A stretch of 64,000 bases of DNA from Paeniglutamicibacter cryotolerans (GTDB lineage Bacteria; Actinomycetota; Actinomycetes; Actinomycetales; Micrococcaceae), in contig NZ_JACHVS010000001.1 in NCBI RefSeq assembly GCF_014190875.1, positions 2,108,001 to 2,172,000 of the forward strand, written 5' to 3'. How positions within the stretch are numbered: the stretch's first letter is position 1; every line of letters begins with the position of its first letter. The position numbers were made by a program, and so were the translations under genes. Under the pieces are notes generated by a model. It made no database searches. It was not told the DNA's origin and was given only the letters and a program-made list of their open reading frames with translations. Positions 47,336 to 55,659 of the stretch are shown one piece after another.

Positions 47336-47620
47336 ATGTTGTCAGTCATGGGAACCACCGTCCTCGCCTCCATGCCAGCCCATGCCTGGGGGCCGGGCTA
47401 CGGAGGGGGCTGGTGGATCGTTTTTCCGATCTTCTGGATCCTGTTGATTGGTTGCTTCATCTTCGGCGGCCGGCGCATGGCATGGCGCCGGCACCACGAG
47501 GCCGGAATGGCCGGGGCCGAGTCAGTGCTGCGCGAACGCTATGCCCGCGGGGAGATCGCCGAAACCGAATACCGGCAGCGGCTGGAGGTCCTGCGCTCGG
47601 GAGATCCCAGAAACAAGTAA
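47336..47620 (+). CDS. SHOCT-domain membrane protein
   Basis: A 94-residue protein with a short signal-like or first hydrophobic region (MLSVMGTTVLASMPAHA), a tryptophan/glycine-rich membrane segment (GGGWWIVFPIFWILLIGCF) and a C-terminal SHOCT helix pair (VLRERYARGEIAETEYRQRL). AGGAG precedes the ATG at 47336. Role unknown; it may be under the preceding two-component system. Confidence 0.78.
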   Translation: MLSVMGTTVLASMPAHAWGPGYGGGWWIVFPIFWILLIGCFIFGGRRMAWRRHHEAGMAGAESVLRERYARGEIAETEYRQRLEVLRSGDPRNK

Positions 47621-47746
47621 TGCAGGGTAAATCTGTACGCTTCCACCAGTCAGCGCACAGGCTGGCCCCGTAGGCTCAAGTACAGGGAACCGAGACTTTC
47701 AGTTCTTTGGACTGAAATGTCGTGTTTTTCCCATTGGAGTCTTTGC

Positions 47747-48859
47747 GTGAATAGCTTGAGTGAAACCCTGTCGCCACCTGCGTCGGAGCCCCGGGTCGCC
47801 CGGGGCAATGCCGGATCCAACAACTACCGCCAACTCAAGATCAGGGTCCGCGATGCGGGCCTCCTGGGTCGGCGCAGCGGACACTACCTGATGCTCTGCG
47901 TCATCCTTGCGGTGTTGCTCGGTGGCACTGCCACCGGCTTCATCCTGCTGGGGGACAGCTGGTTCCAGCTGCTCATCGCGGCCGCCCTGGGCATCCTGCT
48001 CACCCAGTTCGCTTTCCTGGCCCACGAGGCATCGCACCGCCAGATCATGAAATCAGGTCCGGGCAACGACCGGGCCGGTCGTTTTCTGGCCAATGCGGTG
48101 GTCGGCATCAGCTACCAGTGGTGGATGAACAAGCACAATCGACACCACGCCATGCCCAATACGGTGGGCAAGGACCCCGACATCGAATGGGACACGATCT
48201 CGTTCCAGGTCGAGGATGCACAGAAGCAGAAGGGCTTCATGGGCTGGCTGACCCGCCGCCAGGGCTACCTCTTCTTCCCGCTGCTGACCATGGAAGGCAT
48301 CAACCTGCACTTCCGCTCCATCGCCTACCTGTTCTCCCCGGGAGCCATCAAGGGCCGTAAACGCGAAGTGACCACCATCGCCCTGCGTCTGGCCGCCTAC
48401 CTCACGCTGATCTACGTGGTGCTGCCCTTCGGCATGGCCAGCGCGTTCCTGGGTGTGCAGCTTGCCGTCTTCGGCGTCTACATGGGTGCCTCCTTCGCCC
48501 CGAACCACAAGGGCATGCCGCTGATTCCGAAGGAATCGCGGATCGACTTCTTCAGCCGTCAGGTGCTCACCAGCCGCAACATCATGGCCCGCTCCCGCTT
48601 CGGCAATCGCGTGTTGAACGTGGTCTACGGCGGCCTGAACTACCAAGTGGAGCACCACCTGTTCCCCAACATGCCCCGGGCCAACCTGCATGCGGTCAGC
48701 CAGATCGTCCGCGATTACTGCGCTGAGCTCAAGGTTCCCTACACGGTGGCAACGGTGGCCGGTTCCTATGGCCAGGTCGTGCGCTACCTGAACAAGGTCG
48801 GGCTGTCGGCCCGCGATCCGTTCGACTGCCCGATGGTCACGGAGTTCCGTCCGCACTAA
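47747..48859 (+). CDS. Membrane fatty-acid/acyl-CoA desaturase
   Basis: A 370-residue membrane di-iron desaturase with three histidine boxes: HEASH, HNRHH and QVEHHLFP, plus four hydrophobic segments. It introduces a double bond into acyl chains, adjusting membrane fluidity, useful in the cold. The GTG at 47747 has TTGGAG upstream; an ATG at 47717 would add ten atypical residues. It ends at a 22-bp terminator. Confidence 0.9.
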   Translation: MNSLSETLSPPASEPRVARGNAGSNNYRQLKIRVRDAGLLGRRSGHYLMLCVILAVLLGGTATGFILLGDSWFQLLIAAALGILLTQFAFLAHEASHRQIMKSGPGNDRAGRFLANAVVGISYQWWMNKHNRHHAMPNTVGKDPDIEWDTISFQVEDAQKQKGFMGWLTRRQGYLFFPLLTMEGINLHFRSIAYLFSPGAIKGRKREVTTIALRLAAYLTLIYVVLPFGMASAFLGVQLAVFGVYMGASFAPNHKGMPLIPKESRIDFFSRQVLTSRNIMARSRFGNRVLNVVYGGLNYQVEHHLFPNMPRANLHAVSQIVRDYCAELKVPYTVATVAGSYGQVVRYLNKVGLSARDPFDCPMVTEFRPH

Positions 48860-48876
48860 GCCGGCGGGGAAACATG

Positions 48877-48924
48877 AAAAACCCTGGTCACCGGATCCCC
48901 ACGGATCCGGTGACCGGGGTTTTT
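48877..48924. terminator. Bidirectional terminator after the desaturase
   Basis: A 22-bp stem with one wobble (48877-48898 with 48903-48924), CCAC loop, A-run on one side and T-run on the other. It serves the desaturase and the converging leucine-rich gene. Confidence 0.87.
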
Positions 48925-48946
48925 CAGGTGATGCGGGAGGGCCCCA

Positions 48947-49723
48947 TCATGCCTGGGCGAGTTTGCTCCACAGCTGTTGATCCATGTTCAACCGTTCCTG
49001 GAGGTCCTCGGGATCGGTATTGTTCCAGTGGCGAATGTGGTTCAGGAGGCCTGGGCCCTCCTGAATGTCGATATTGTCGACCGGGATGTCCTGCAGGCGC
49101 GTGGCGCCCAGGCTGCCCACCCGGTGCAGGGTGAGGGACCGCAGGCCCGTCGGCAGGGTTTCCAAACCGGTGACGGTGCCGATGTCATGAAGCTGAAGGG
49201 CGTGGGGCAGGCAGGCAAAACGCAGCGCCCCGACATCCAGTTTCGCCAGGCCGTCGATCGCTACCTTGTGGGTGGCCCGGGGAAGAGCCACCGGCCCCTC
49301 GAAGCGCGGGTGGCCCAGTACCAGGGATGACAGCTTGGCCGTGACCATCGCCATCGCCTCGTTGGTCGCGGCGTCGATGGACAGATGGGTCAGGCGGGGC
49401 AGGCCGACCAGGGACGATGCCGAAGGACACCACATCATGGCGACTTCGCGCAGGGAAGAGACCGATACCGGCGGCGCAACGGTCAAGGGGCTCTGTTCCC
49501 GGACATTCAATTGGCTGAGATGCCTCATGGAACAAATGGCATTCGCATTCAGGATGCCCGGGTCAAAGACGACCAGCTCACGGATCTGGTTGAAGGCCGG
49601 CGCGAGGAAGCCCAGGTCGTGGCAGCCGGGTGGAGCCGACTCCACAATGACGCGGCCGCCAGCGAGGGCCACTCTGAGTCCCAACATTGGCGGAACGTCT
49701 TGGATGATCACCAGCGGGCGCAT
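48947..49723 (-). CDS. Leucine-rich-repeat-like protein of unknown function
   Basis: A 258-residue soluble protein with irregular leucine-rich-type repeats: IRELVVFDPGILNANAICSM, LPRLTHLSIDAATNEAM, ALQLHDIGTVTGLETL and GLRSLTLHRVGSLGATRLQD, about 20-24 residues apart. No signal peptide. The C-terminus (DPEDLQERLNMDQQLWSKLA) is helical. I cannot name a family; the repeat pattern suggests a protein-binding solenoid. Confidence 0.65.
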   Translation of the reverse strand: MRPLVIIQDVPPMLGLRVALAGGRVIVESAPPGCHDLGFLAPAFNQIRELVVFDPGILNANAICSMRHLSQLNVREQSPLTVAPPVSVSSLREVAMMWCPSASSLVGLPRLTHLSIDAATNEAMAMVTAKLSSLVLGHPRFEGPVALPRATHKVAIDGLAKLDVGALRFACLPHALQLHDIGTVTGLETLPTGLRSLTLHRVGSLGATRLQDIPVDNIDIQEGPGLLNHIRHWNNTDPEDLQERLNMDQQLWSKLAQA

Positions 49724-50007
49724 TCACAGCCCCGTTTCACGGTGGTGAGGGGTCTTCACCGGGTGGGCTCCGTTTCGATTCGGGGGGGAGATGCAACTGG
49801 TTCGTTCGGCAGATCGGTGCTCCGGTGCTCCGGTCCTCTGCGTTGTTGATCAAGCGATATCTGCCGTGATCCTATCCGGTCTTCGCGGGGCAAAGCCAGA
49901 CCTCGAAGGCAGCGTTTCCCAGGGGGTCGACGTGAGGCGCAAATGCGCGTCGGAGCATGCCCGAGACGCCGCGATTCCGGTGCGTCGGCGGGCAGGTGCT
50001 GGAACGC

Positions 50008-50053
50008 AAAAACCCCTGGCTGAGGCCTCTTGCGAGACTTCAGCCAGGGGTTT
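50008..50053 (-). terminator. Intrinsic terminator of the MHS transporter gene
   Basis: AAACCCCTGGCTGA (50010-50023) pairs with TCAGCCAGGGGTTT (50040-50053). Read on the minus strand, the stem ends in a T-run. It lies just after the transporter stop. Confidence 0.8.
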
Positions 50054-50069
50054 CGTGTTTGCCCGGGTA

Positions 50070-51473
50070 TTAGCGGGTGAGCACGCTGGACTTCACGCCT
50101 GCCGGAAGCTGGCGCTTGTCGAAGATCGTCGCTCCGATTTCCTGCTCCGCCTGGTTCTCGATCGACAGGTCGATGCCGCTACGGTCCTTGAGCACGCTGA
50201 TTGCCGCGAGGGAAACCAGGGTGAGTCCGAACAGGTAGAACGAGACGGCCGTGGTGGTGCCGGTGGCCTGAACCAGCGCCGTGGCGATCATCGGAGCGAA
50301 GGCGCCGCCGAGGATGGCGCCCAAGGCGTAGGAGATCGAGACTCCGGAGAAACGTACCGAGGCCGGGAACAGCTCAGAGTAGAGTGCCGCCTGCGGGCCG
50401 TAGGAGAAGCCCAGGCCTACGGAGAAGAGGGCGAATGCGACGTACAACATGCCCAGCTCACCGGTGTTGACCAGCCAGAAGAGCGGGAAGACGGTCAGGA
50501 GCTGGGAGCCGAACCCGATGATGTAGGTGCGCTTGCGTCCGATCTTATCGGCCAGGTAGCCCGAGAGCAGGGTAGTGAGGAACCACATGATGGCGCCGAA
50601 GGAGACGGCGACCAGGACCTGGGTCTTGGAGAAGCCGACCGGGCCCTCGGGATTGGTCATGTAGGCCTGCAGGAAGCCGCCGGTGGTCATGTATCCGGCG
50701 GCGTTGTTGCCGGCGAAAACCAAAGCGGCAATGACGACAAGCATCCAGTGCTTGCGGAAGAGCTCGGCGGCCGGAACCTTGGTCTGCTTCTTCTTGGCGG
50801 CCATTTCCTCGAAGACCGGGGATTCCTCGACGGCGCGGCGGATGAAGTAGCCGACAACAATCAGCACGATGCTGAGCAGGAACGGAACGCGCCAGCCCCA
50901 TTCGAGGAAAGCGTCGCCGGGGGAGACCAGGCCGGTCATGATTGCCATGACGCCGGAGGCCAGCAGCATGCCCAGCGGGACACCCAGCTGCGGGAAGGCG
51001 CCAGCGCGTCCGCGACGGTCCTTCGGTGCGTGCTCGACGGCCATGAGGACGGCGCCGCCCCATTCGCCGCCCGCCGAGATGCCCTGCAGGATACGCAGGG
51101 TCAGCAGCAGGATCGGTGCCATGACACCGGCGGTGGCGTAGGTCGGCAGGACACCGATCAGGGTGGTGGCCGCGCCCATCATGATCAGGGTGACCACGAG
51201 CATGGCGCGGCGGCCGATCTTATCGCCGTAGTGGCCTGCCAGGAACGCGCCCAGCGGGCGGAAGAGGAAGGAAATGCCGACGGAGGCGAAGGACAGCAGC
51301 AGGCCGATCTGGGCACCCGCCGGCTTGAAGAAGAGCTCGGCGAAGATCAGGCCGGCCGCTGTGGCGTAGATGAAGAAGTCGTACCACTCGATGGTGGTGC
51401 CGATAACTGTGGCGAACGCGACCCGGCGCTGGTTGGCGCGCTGGGTTGCGGTCTGGGTTGGGGCTGTACTCAT
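50070..51473 (-). CDS. MFS transporter, metabolite:H+ symporter (MHS) family
   Basis: A 467-residue twelve-helix transporter: GTTIEWYDFFIYATAAG at helix 1, AGHYGDKIGRRAML, RILQGISAGGEWGGAVLMAVEHAPKDRRG and YSELFPASVRFSGVSISYAL, all MHS (shikimate, citrate, proline/betaine) hallmarks. It imports an organic acid or zwitterion with protons. The ATG at 51473 has GAGGAG upstream. Divergent from a LysR gene that probably controls it; the P450 cluster beyond suggests it may bring in the P450 substrate. Confidence 0.88.
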   Translation of the reverse strand: MSTAPTQTATQRANQRRVAFATVIGTTIEWYDFFIYATAAGLIFAELFFKPAGAQIGLLLSFASVGISFLFRPLGAFLAGHYGDKIGRRAMLVVTLIMMGAATTLIGVLPTYATAGVMAPILLLTLRILQGISAGGEWGGAVLMAVEHAPKDRRGRAGAFPQLGVPLGMLLASGVMAIMTGLVSPGDAFLEWGWRVPFLLSIVLIVVGYFIRRAVEESPVFEEMAAKKKQTKVPAAELFRKHWMLVVIAALVFAGNNAAGYMTTGGFLQAYMTNPEGPVGFSKTQVLVAVSFGAIMWFLTTLLSGYLADKIGRKRTYIIGFGSQLLTVFPLFWLVNTGELGMLYVAFALFSVGLGFSYGPQAALYSELFPASVRFSGVSISYALGAILGGAFAPMIATALVQATGTTTAVSFYLFGLTLVSLAAISVLKDRSGIDLSIENQAEQEIGATIFDKRQLPAGVKSSVLTR

Positions 51474-51578
51474 GATGCTCCTCGTCGAGCAGGTCTGGAT
51501 TTCTCTGGCGGAGTGAAGATGTTCGCCGTAAATGGGAGTTTGCGCGTTACAAAGGGGTGGCTGTAAGGCGCGACATCG

Positions 51579-51633
51579 ACAAGTGTTCCATGCCACAATG
51601 ATTAGGTAAACTTCTTTATTTGGTGGAACTTGT
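51579..51633. promoter_or_regulatory. Inverted repeat between LysR gene and MHS transporter
   Basis: ACAAGTGTTCCA (51579-51590) and TGGAACTTGT (51624-51633) form a spaced inverted repeat with a two-base insertion in one arm, in the divergent control region. A candidate LysR binding region. Confidence 0.35.
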
Positions 51634-51649
51634 TTGATTGGACTGAAGA

Positions 51650-52585
51650 ATGGCTGATTTCTCCCTGAGGCAGCTTGAACTGCTCTCCGAACTGCCGCGG
51701 CACTCGACATTGGGATCGGCTGCGGCGGAACTGAGCATTTCCGAATCGGCGCTCTCCCAGGCGATTACCGCCGTGGAGAAGCTGGTGGGAGAACAGTTGT
51801 GCATCAGGCGCAAGGCCCACGGGGTGCAGATGACCACGGCGGGCCTGTACTTCGCCGAGAAGGCGCGCAAGGTGGTGGCCGGAGCCCGGGAACTGGCGGA
51901 CTCGTTCCCGCGGGGCGGAGGCGAGCTGCGTGGCCCGGTGAACTTCGGATGCTTTGCTTCATTCGCGGGCCACGTGGTGCCCTCGGTACTCGAGGGGTTT
52001 CCCGCGCTGCATCCGCATGTCGATGTCTCGGTGCGCGTGGGTTCCCACGACGACCTGCTACCTGCCCTGCTTTCCGGCCAACTGGACGTGGCCTTGGTCT
52101 ACGACTTGCTGCTGCCCACCGGCTTGACCAAGCACACCTTGTACGACACCCAGTTGGAAGTCATCCTGCATCCGGATCATCCGCTGGCGGCGCAGGACAG
52201 CATCTCGCTGTGGGAGCTGGAGAAGGAGCCGTTGATGATGTACGAATCCAGCCCCAGCACAGCGAACACCGAACGGCTCTTTGCCGATGCCGGGCTGCGG
52301 CCGAACATTGCAGGTTCCTTTCCGCAGCTGATCATGGTCGGGGCCATGGTCGGGCGCGGACTGGGCTACGGGCTGCTGATGGCCAGGCCGAACAACCCCG
52401 GACTCACCGTGGAGGGGCTTCCGCTGGCAGTGCGGCCGCTTCGACCCCCGAACAGCCCCAGCGCCGTGGTCGCGATCTGGCCCGAGGGCTCCGAATTGAG
52501 CCCCCGGGCCAGTGCGCTGCTGGATCATGCCGGAGTCGTCATGGCCGGCGCCTGGGCCGCCGACCGGGACTGGGCCTTGAGCTAA
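51650..52585 (+). CDS. LysR-family regulator (P450 cluster, first)
   Basis: A 311-residue LysR regulator: N-terminal winged helix (FSLRQLELLSELPRHSTLGS ... ESALSQAITAVEKLVGEQL) and a substrate-binding domain. It shares distinctive stretches with the second LysR at 55660 (IRRKAHGV; LDVALVYDLLLPTGL against LDVAIAYDLAVPAGV; NTERLFADAGL against NTEMMFSAAGL), so the two are paralogues. Divergent from the MHS transporter. Its stop overlaps the ferredoxin reductase stop. Confidence 0.88.
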   Translation: MADFSLRQLELLSELPRHSTLGSAAAELSISESALSQAITAVEKLVGEQLCIRRKAHGVQMTTAGLYFAEKARKVVAGARELADSFPRGGGELRGPVNFGCFASFAGHVVPSVLEGFPALHPHVDVSVRVGSHDDLLPALLSGQLDVALVYDLLLPTGLTKHTLYDTQLEVILHPDHPLAAQDSISLWELEKEPLMMYESSPSTANTERLFADAGLRPNIAGSFPQLIMVGAMVGRGLGYGLLMARPNNPGLTVEGLPLAVRPLRPPNSPSAVVAIWPEGSELSPRASALLDHAGVVMAGAWAADRDWALS

Positions 52586-53835
52586 GCCGGGGTGGCCAAG
52601 GCCTCCTTGGCGAATGCCTTGAGGTTGAATCCCGGGGCAGTGAGGGCCTCGGGACTCACGACGAGTCCCAGCCCCACGATCTTGCGCGCCGAAATGTGGT
52701 CCGCCGGCGCGTTGACCGATTCCACGGCCGCCAGCACGCCGGCGCGGAGCAGCGCGATGGAGAACTTTCCTCCGCTCGGATCCCCGAGCAGCACCGGATG
52801 GTCCCCGGGTGCCGAGATGCCGGCGATCTGCAACCGGATGGGGCCTTGCGTGCTCCAGAACCACGGGGTATCGGTGTAGGGAGCGGAAGCCCCCAGGATG
52901 CTGCGTGCCGCATGCCGGCCCTGGTCGGTGGCGTTCTGCACCGATTCGAGCCGGGTCCGGGCGCCGGTGTGGATGTTGGGGAACGAGGCGCAGTCGCCGA
53001 CGGCAAGGACACCCTCCACCGACGTGCGCAGGGACTGGTCAACGACTATCCCGTTCTCCAGCGGCAGCCCCGCCGACTCGGCCAGTTCGGTGCGGGGAGT
53101 GACGCCCACGCCGTACAGCACCAGATCGGCGGCGTAGCGCGCCCCGGTGGTGGACTCGACGCTGAGGCCGGCCCCGTCTTCGTGGATGGCCGCGACGCCC
53201 TCATTCAGGCGCAGGTCGATGCCATCGGCCAGATGCCGGGCGGTGAACCAGTCCGACATCGTGCTCGAAAGCGCGCGGCCCATGGGACGCGGGGCGAATT
53301 CCAGCACGGTGACCCGCAGGCCGCGCGCTCGGGCGCCGGCGGCGAATTCCAAGCCGATGAATCCGGCCCCGATGACCACGACATTGCGTGCTTCGGCCAG
53401 TGCCTCCTGCAGCGCCTCGGCGTCGGAAAGCGAACGCAGCGCATGCACTCCCGGCAGCGAGGCACCCGGACAGGGCAGGGCGCGGTTGGTCGCACCGGTG
53501 GCGAAGACCAGGTGGCCGTAGGCCAGGGTGTTTCCGTCGCTCAGGGTGACGCGGCGGGCGACCGTGTCGACGGCCGCGGCTGAGGTGTCCTGCAGCAGCA
53601 CGATGTCCTTGTCGGCGAAGAACTCGGCACCCCGCAGTGGCAGGGGTTCGGCGGGTGCGTCCACCGCGAGGTAGTCCTTGGACAGCGGCGGACGCTGGTA
53701 GGGGTTGCCCGGCTCGTCGTTGACGATGGTGATGGATCCGGCGAAGCCCTCGGCTCGCAGCGAATCGGCGACCTGGATGCCGGCCTGGCCGCCACCGATG
53801 ATGACGACTGGTTCGTGTGCGGCAGTGCTGTCCAT
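52582..53835 (-). CDS. Ferredoxin reductase (rhodocoxin/putidaredoxin reductase type)
   Basis: A 417-residue FAD/NAD(P)-dependent reductase: FAD motif VVIIGGGQAGIQVADSL, NPYQRPPLSKDYL, the second Rossmann motif VVVIGAGFIGLEFAAGARAR and the C-terminal FAD contact VEGVLAVGDCASFPN. It passes electrons from NAD(P)H to the neighbouring 2Fe-2S ferredoxin. Third gene of the P450-ferredoxin-reductase operon, 5 bp after the ferredoxin gene. Confidence 0.9.
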   Translation of the reverse strand: MDSTAAHEPVVIIGGGQAGIQVADSLRAEGFAGSITIVNDEPGNPYQRPPLSKDYLAVDAPAEPLPLRGAEFFADKDIVLLQDTSAAAVDTVARRVTLSDGNTLAYGHLVFATGATNRALPCPGASLPGVHALRSLSDAEALQEALAEARNVVVIGAGFIGLEFAAGARARGLRVTVLEFAPRPMGRALSSTMSDWFTARHLADGIDLRLNEGVAAIHEDGAGLSVESTTGARYAADLVLYGVGVTPRTELAESAGLPLENGIVVDQSLRTSVEGVLAVGDCASFPNIHTGARTRLESVQNATDQGRHAARSILGASAPYTDTPWFWSTQGPIRLQIAGISAPGDHPVLLGDPSGGKFSIALLRAGVLAAVESVNAPADHISARKIVGLGLVVSPEALTAPGFNLKAFAKEALATPA

Positions 53836-53840
53836 GGCGC

Positions 53841-54164
53841 TTAGACCTGGTCCGCTGGAACGTCGACCACGATGCTCGGCAGCTCGGCGGAGACCTTGAC
53901 CTGGCAGCCCAGGCGCGACGCCTCGGTGCGCTCGGAGGTGGTGCAGTCAAGCATCTCGTCCTCGTCGTCGCTGACGGGGGGAAGCGCGCCGGCATATTCC
54001 GGGCGGACGAAGACGTGGCAGGTCGCGCACATGGCCTGGCCGCCGCATTCGCCCACGATGCCGTCGATGCCGTTGGTGACTGCCGCGCGCATGAGCGAGG
54101 TGCCCTCGGCGACAGCTACTTCGATGGATTCGCCGGTGGACTGGACAAAGGTGACGGTAGGCAT
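53841..54164 (-). CDS. 2Fe-2S ferredoxin (rhodocoxin-like)
   Basis: A 107-residue ferredoxin with cluster ligands Cys40, Cys46 and Cys49 (GECGGQAMCATC) and Cys87 (RLGCQV), the adrenodoxin/putidaredoxin/rhodocoxin spacing. Length and the ending VPADQV are close to Rhodococcus rhodocoxin. It shuttles electrons between the reductase and the P450. Confidence 0.92.
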   Translation of the reverse strand: MPTVTFVQSTGESIEVAVAEGTSLMRAAVTNGIDGIVGECGGQAMCATCHVFVRPEYAGALPPVSDDEDEMLDCTTSERTEASRLGCQVKVSAELPSIVVDVPADQV

Positions 54165-54237
54165 GGTTGGTGTTCCTTCTGCGGTGGAGCGGGGATGGTG
54201 AAAGAGGTGGTTGGCGTGGGGCTTGAACCCGGGGGCG

Positions 54238-55539
54238 CTAGCCCCAGAGGACCGGCATCCTGGTCATGCCGCGGAAGACCCAGCCGGCATCGGTGGTCTC
54301 GGAGCTCGGGTCAAGGCGCAGATGGGGCAGCTTCTCGAAGACGGAGGGCATGGCCACCTGGGCGACCTGTGCCCGGGCAATCCAGGTGCCGGCGCAGAAG
54401 TGCACGCCGCCGCCGAAGCCCAGGTGCGCCTTCTTCGGGCGGAAGATGTTGAAGGCCTCCGGGTCCTCGAAGACGTCGGGGTCGCGGTTTGCCGCGCCGA
54501 GAACGACGCCCAGGCGCGCGCCCTTCGGAAGCGCCACGCCGCCCAGGACGGTGTCGCGGGTGGTTTCGCGCGGGTACATGCCGATCGGGGCCACCCAGCG
54601 CACCGATTCCTCGAAGGCCACCGAGTGCAGCCGCGGCTCCGCCTTGACCGCGGCGAGTTGCTCCGGGTTGTTCAGCAGCGCCCAGACGGTGGTTGCCAGC
54701 ACGTCGCGCGGTTCGTTCAGCCCACCACCGATGGTCATCTTGATGTTGGCGCGGATCGCCTCCAGCGGAATCGGCATCGAGGCCAGGCCCGAGAGCAGCG
54801 AGTGGTCCGGGTTGCCGACGTAGTGGGAGAGCATCTCGTCGACAGCGGTGTCGACCTCGTCGGAGGAGGCGGCGGCGGTGGCCCAGACCTCGGGATCGTC
54901 TGCGTAGTTTCCGGTTCCGTCGATCAGCGTCTGGCTCCAGCGCTGCAGGTCCTGCTGGGTGGCGTTCTTGAAGCCCATGACCATGCGCAGGTTCTCGCCG
55001 GTGTAGGGGGCGGCGTAGTCCCAGACGAAGTCGGAGCCCGGGCCCTTGGCCAGCAGCTCGCCGAGGTACCTCTCGTTGTTTGCCTCGAAGATCGCGTTCC
55101 AGTGCTTCTTGATGGTTCCGGGGCGCAGCGTGGCTCCGTAGGCATCGCGGTCCACCTGGTGCTTCGGGTTGTCCTTGCGCAGCATGGAGTGGCCCATTGA
55201 ACGCTTCATCAGCGAGTTGCGCTCATCGGCCGAATAGGTTGCCTCGTCCTGCTCGATCTCATGGCAGGCGGCGTAGGAGGTCACCATGTAGCGGTTGACG
55301 GCCGGGACCCAGTGCACCGGCGCCTCTTCGCGCATGCGGCGGTAGATCGGGAACGGGTCGCGGACCAGGTCCTCGATGGTGACCCAGTCGGCAACCGGGG
55401 CTTCGATGCCCGGGGCCGGCGGCGCATCGGTGGCGTGGGTTGCCGGAACGGTGGACATCAGCGCGGCGAGCTCGGCGGGGTCGCTGGGCAGTTCCCCGGT
55501 GAACGGGCATCCGGTGGCGGTGTTCGGCTGGTTGCTCAT
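54238..55539 (-). CDS. Cytochrome P450 with GcoA-like I-helix
   Basis: A 433-residue soluble bacterial P450. Haem thiolate Cys382 (FGGGVHFCAG), ExxR as E311-R314 and an RPKKAHLGFG lead-in are intact. The I-helix reads GGGLNEPRD (271-279) rather than the usual AGxxT: no acid-alcohol pair but Gly272 and Glu276 four apart, as recalled for the aromatic O-demethylase GcoA (CYP255A). Aromatic ether cleavage or hydroxylation is thus an inferred role. Unlike GcoA, which has a fused reductase GcoB, it has a separate ferredoxin and reductase. First gene of its operon, divergent from a LysR gene. Confidence 0.9.
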   Translation of the reverse strand: MSNQPNTATGCPFTGELPSDPAELAALMSTVPATHATDAPPAPGIEAPVADWVTIEDLVRDPFPIYRRMREEAPVHWVPAVNRYMVTSYAACHEIEQDEATYSADERNSLMKRSMGHSMLRKDNPKHQVDRDAYGATLRPGTIKKHWNAIFEANNERYLGELLAKGPGSDFVWDYAAPYTGENLRMVMGFKNATQQDLQRWSQTLIDGTGNYADDPEVWATAAASSDEVDTAVDEMLSHYVGNPDHSLLSGLASMPIPLEAIRANIKMTIGGGLNEPRDVLATTVWALLNNPEQLAAVKAEPRLHSVAFEESVRWVAPIGMYPRETTRDTVLGGVALPKGARLGVVLGAANRDPDVFEDPEAFNIFRPKKAHLGFGGGVHFCAGTWIARAQVAQVAMPSVFEKLPHLRLDPSSETTDAGWVFRGMTRMPVLWG

Positions 55540-55659
55540 GGCGGGTGGTCCTCCTGTGGACGAATGCTGTGACTGGGCCTGCTTAACAGTGTGACCGCTC
55601 GCATAACCTCGGGTAAAGTGTATGTTTTAGCGTTATATCCACGGCTCAGGAGTGTTTAT

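Noticed and set aside
49791..51566. Long plus-strand reading frame opposite the MHS transporter
   Set aside because: Shadow frame rich in Gly, Asp, His and Gln with no domain; the minus-strand transporter is clear.
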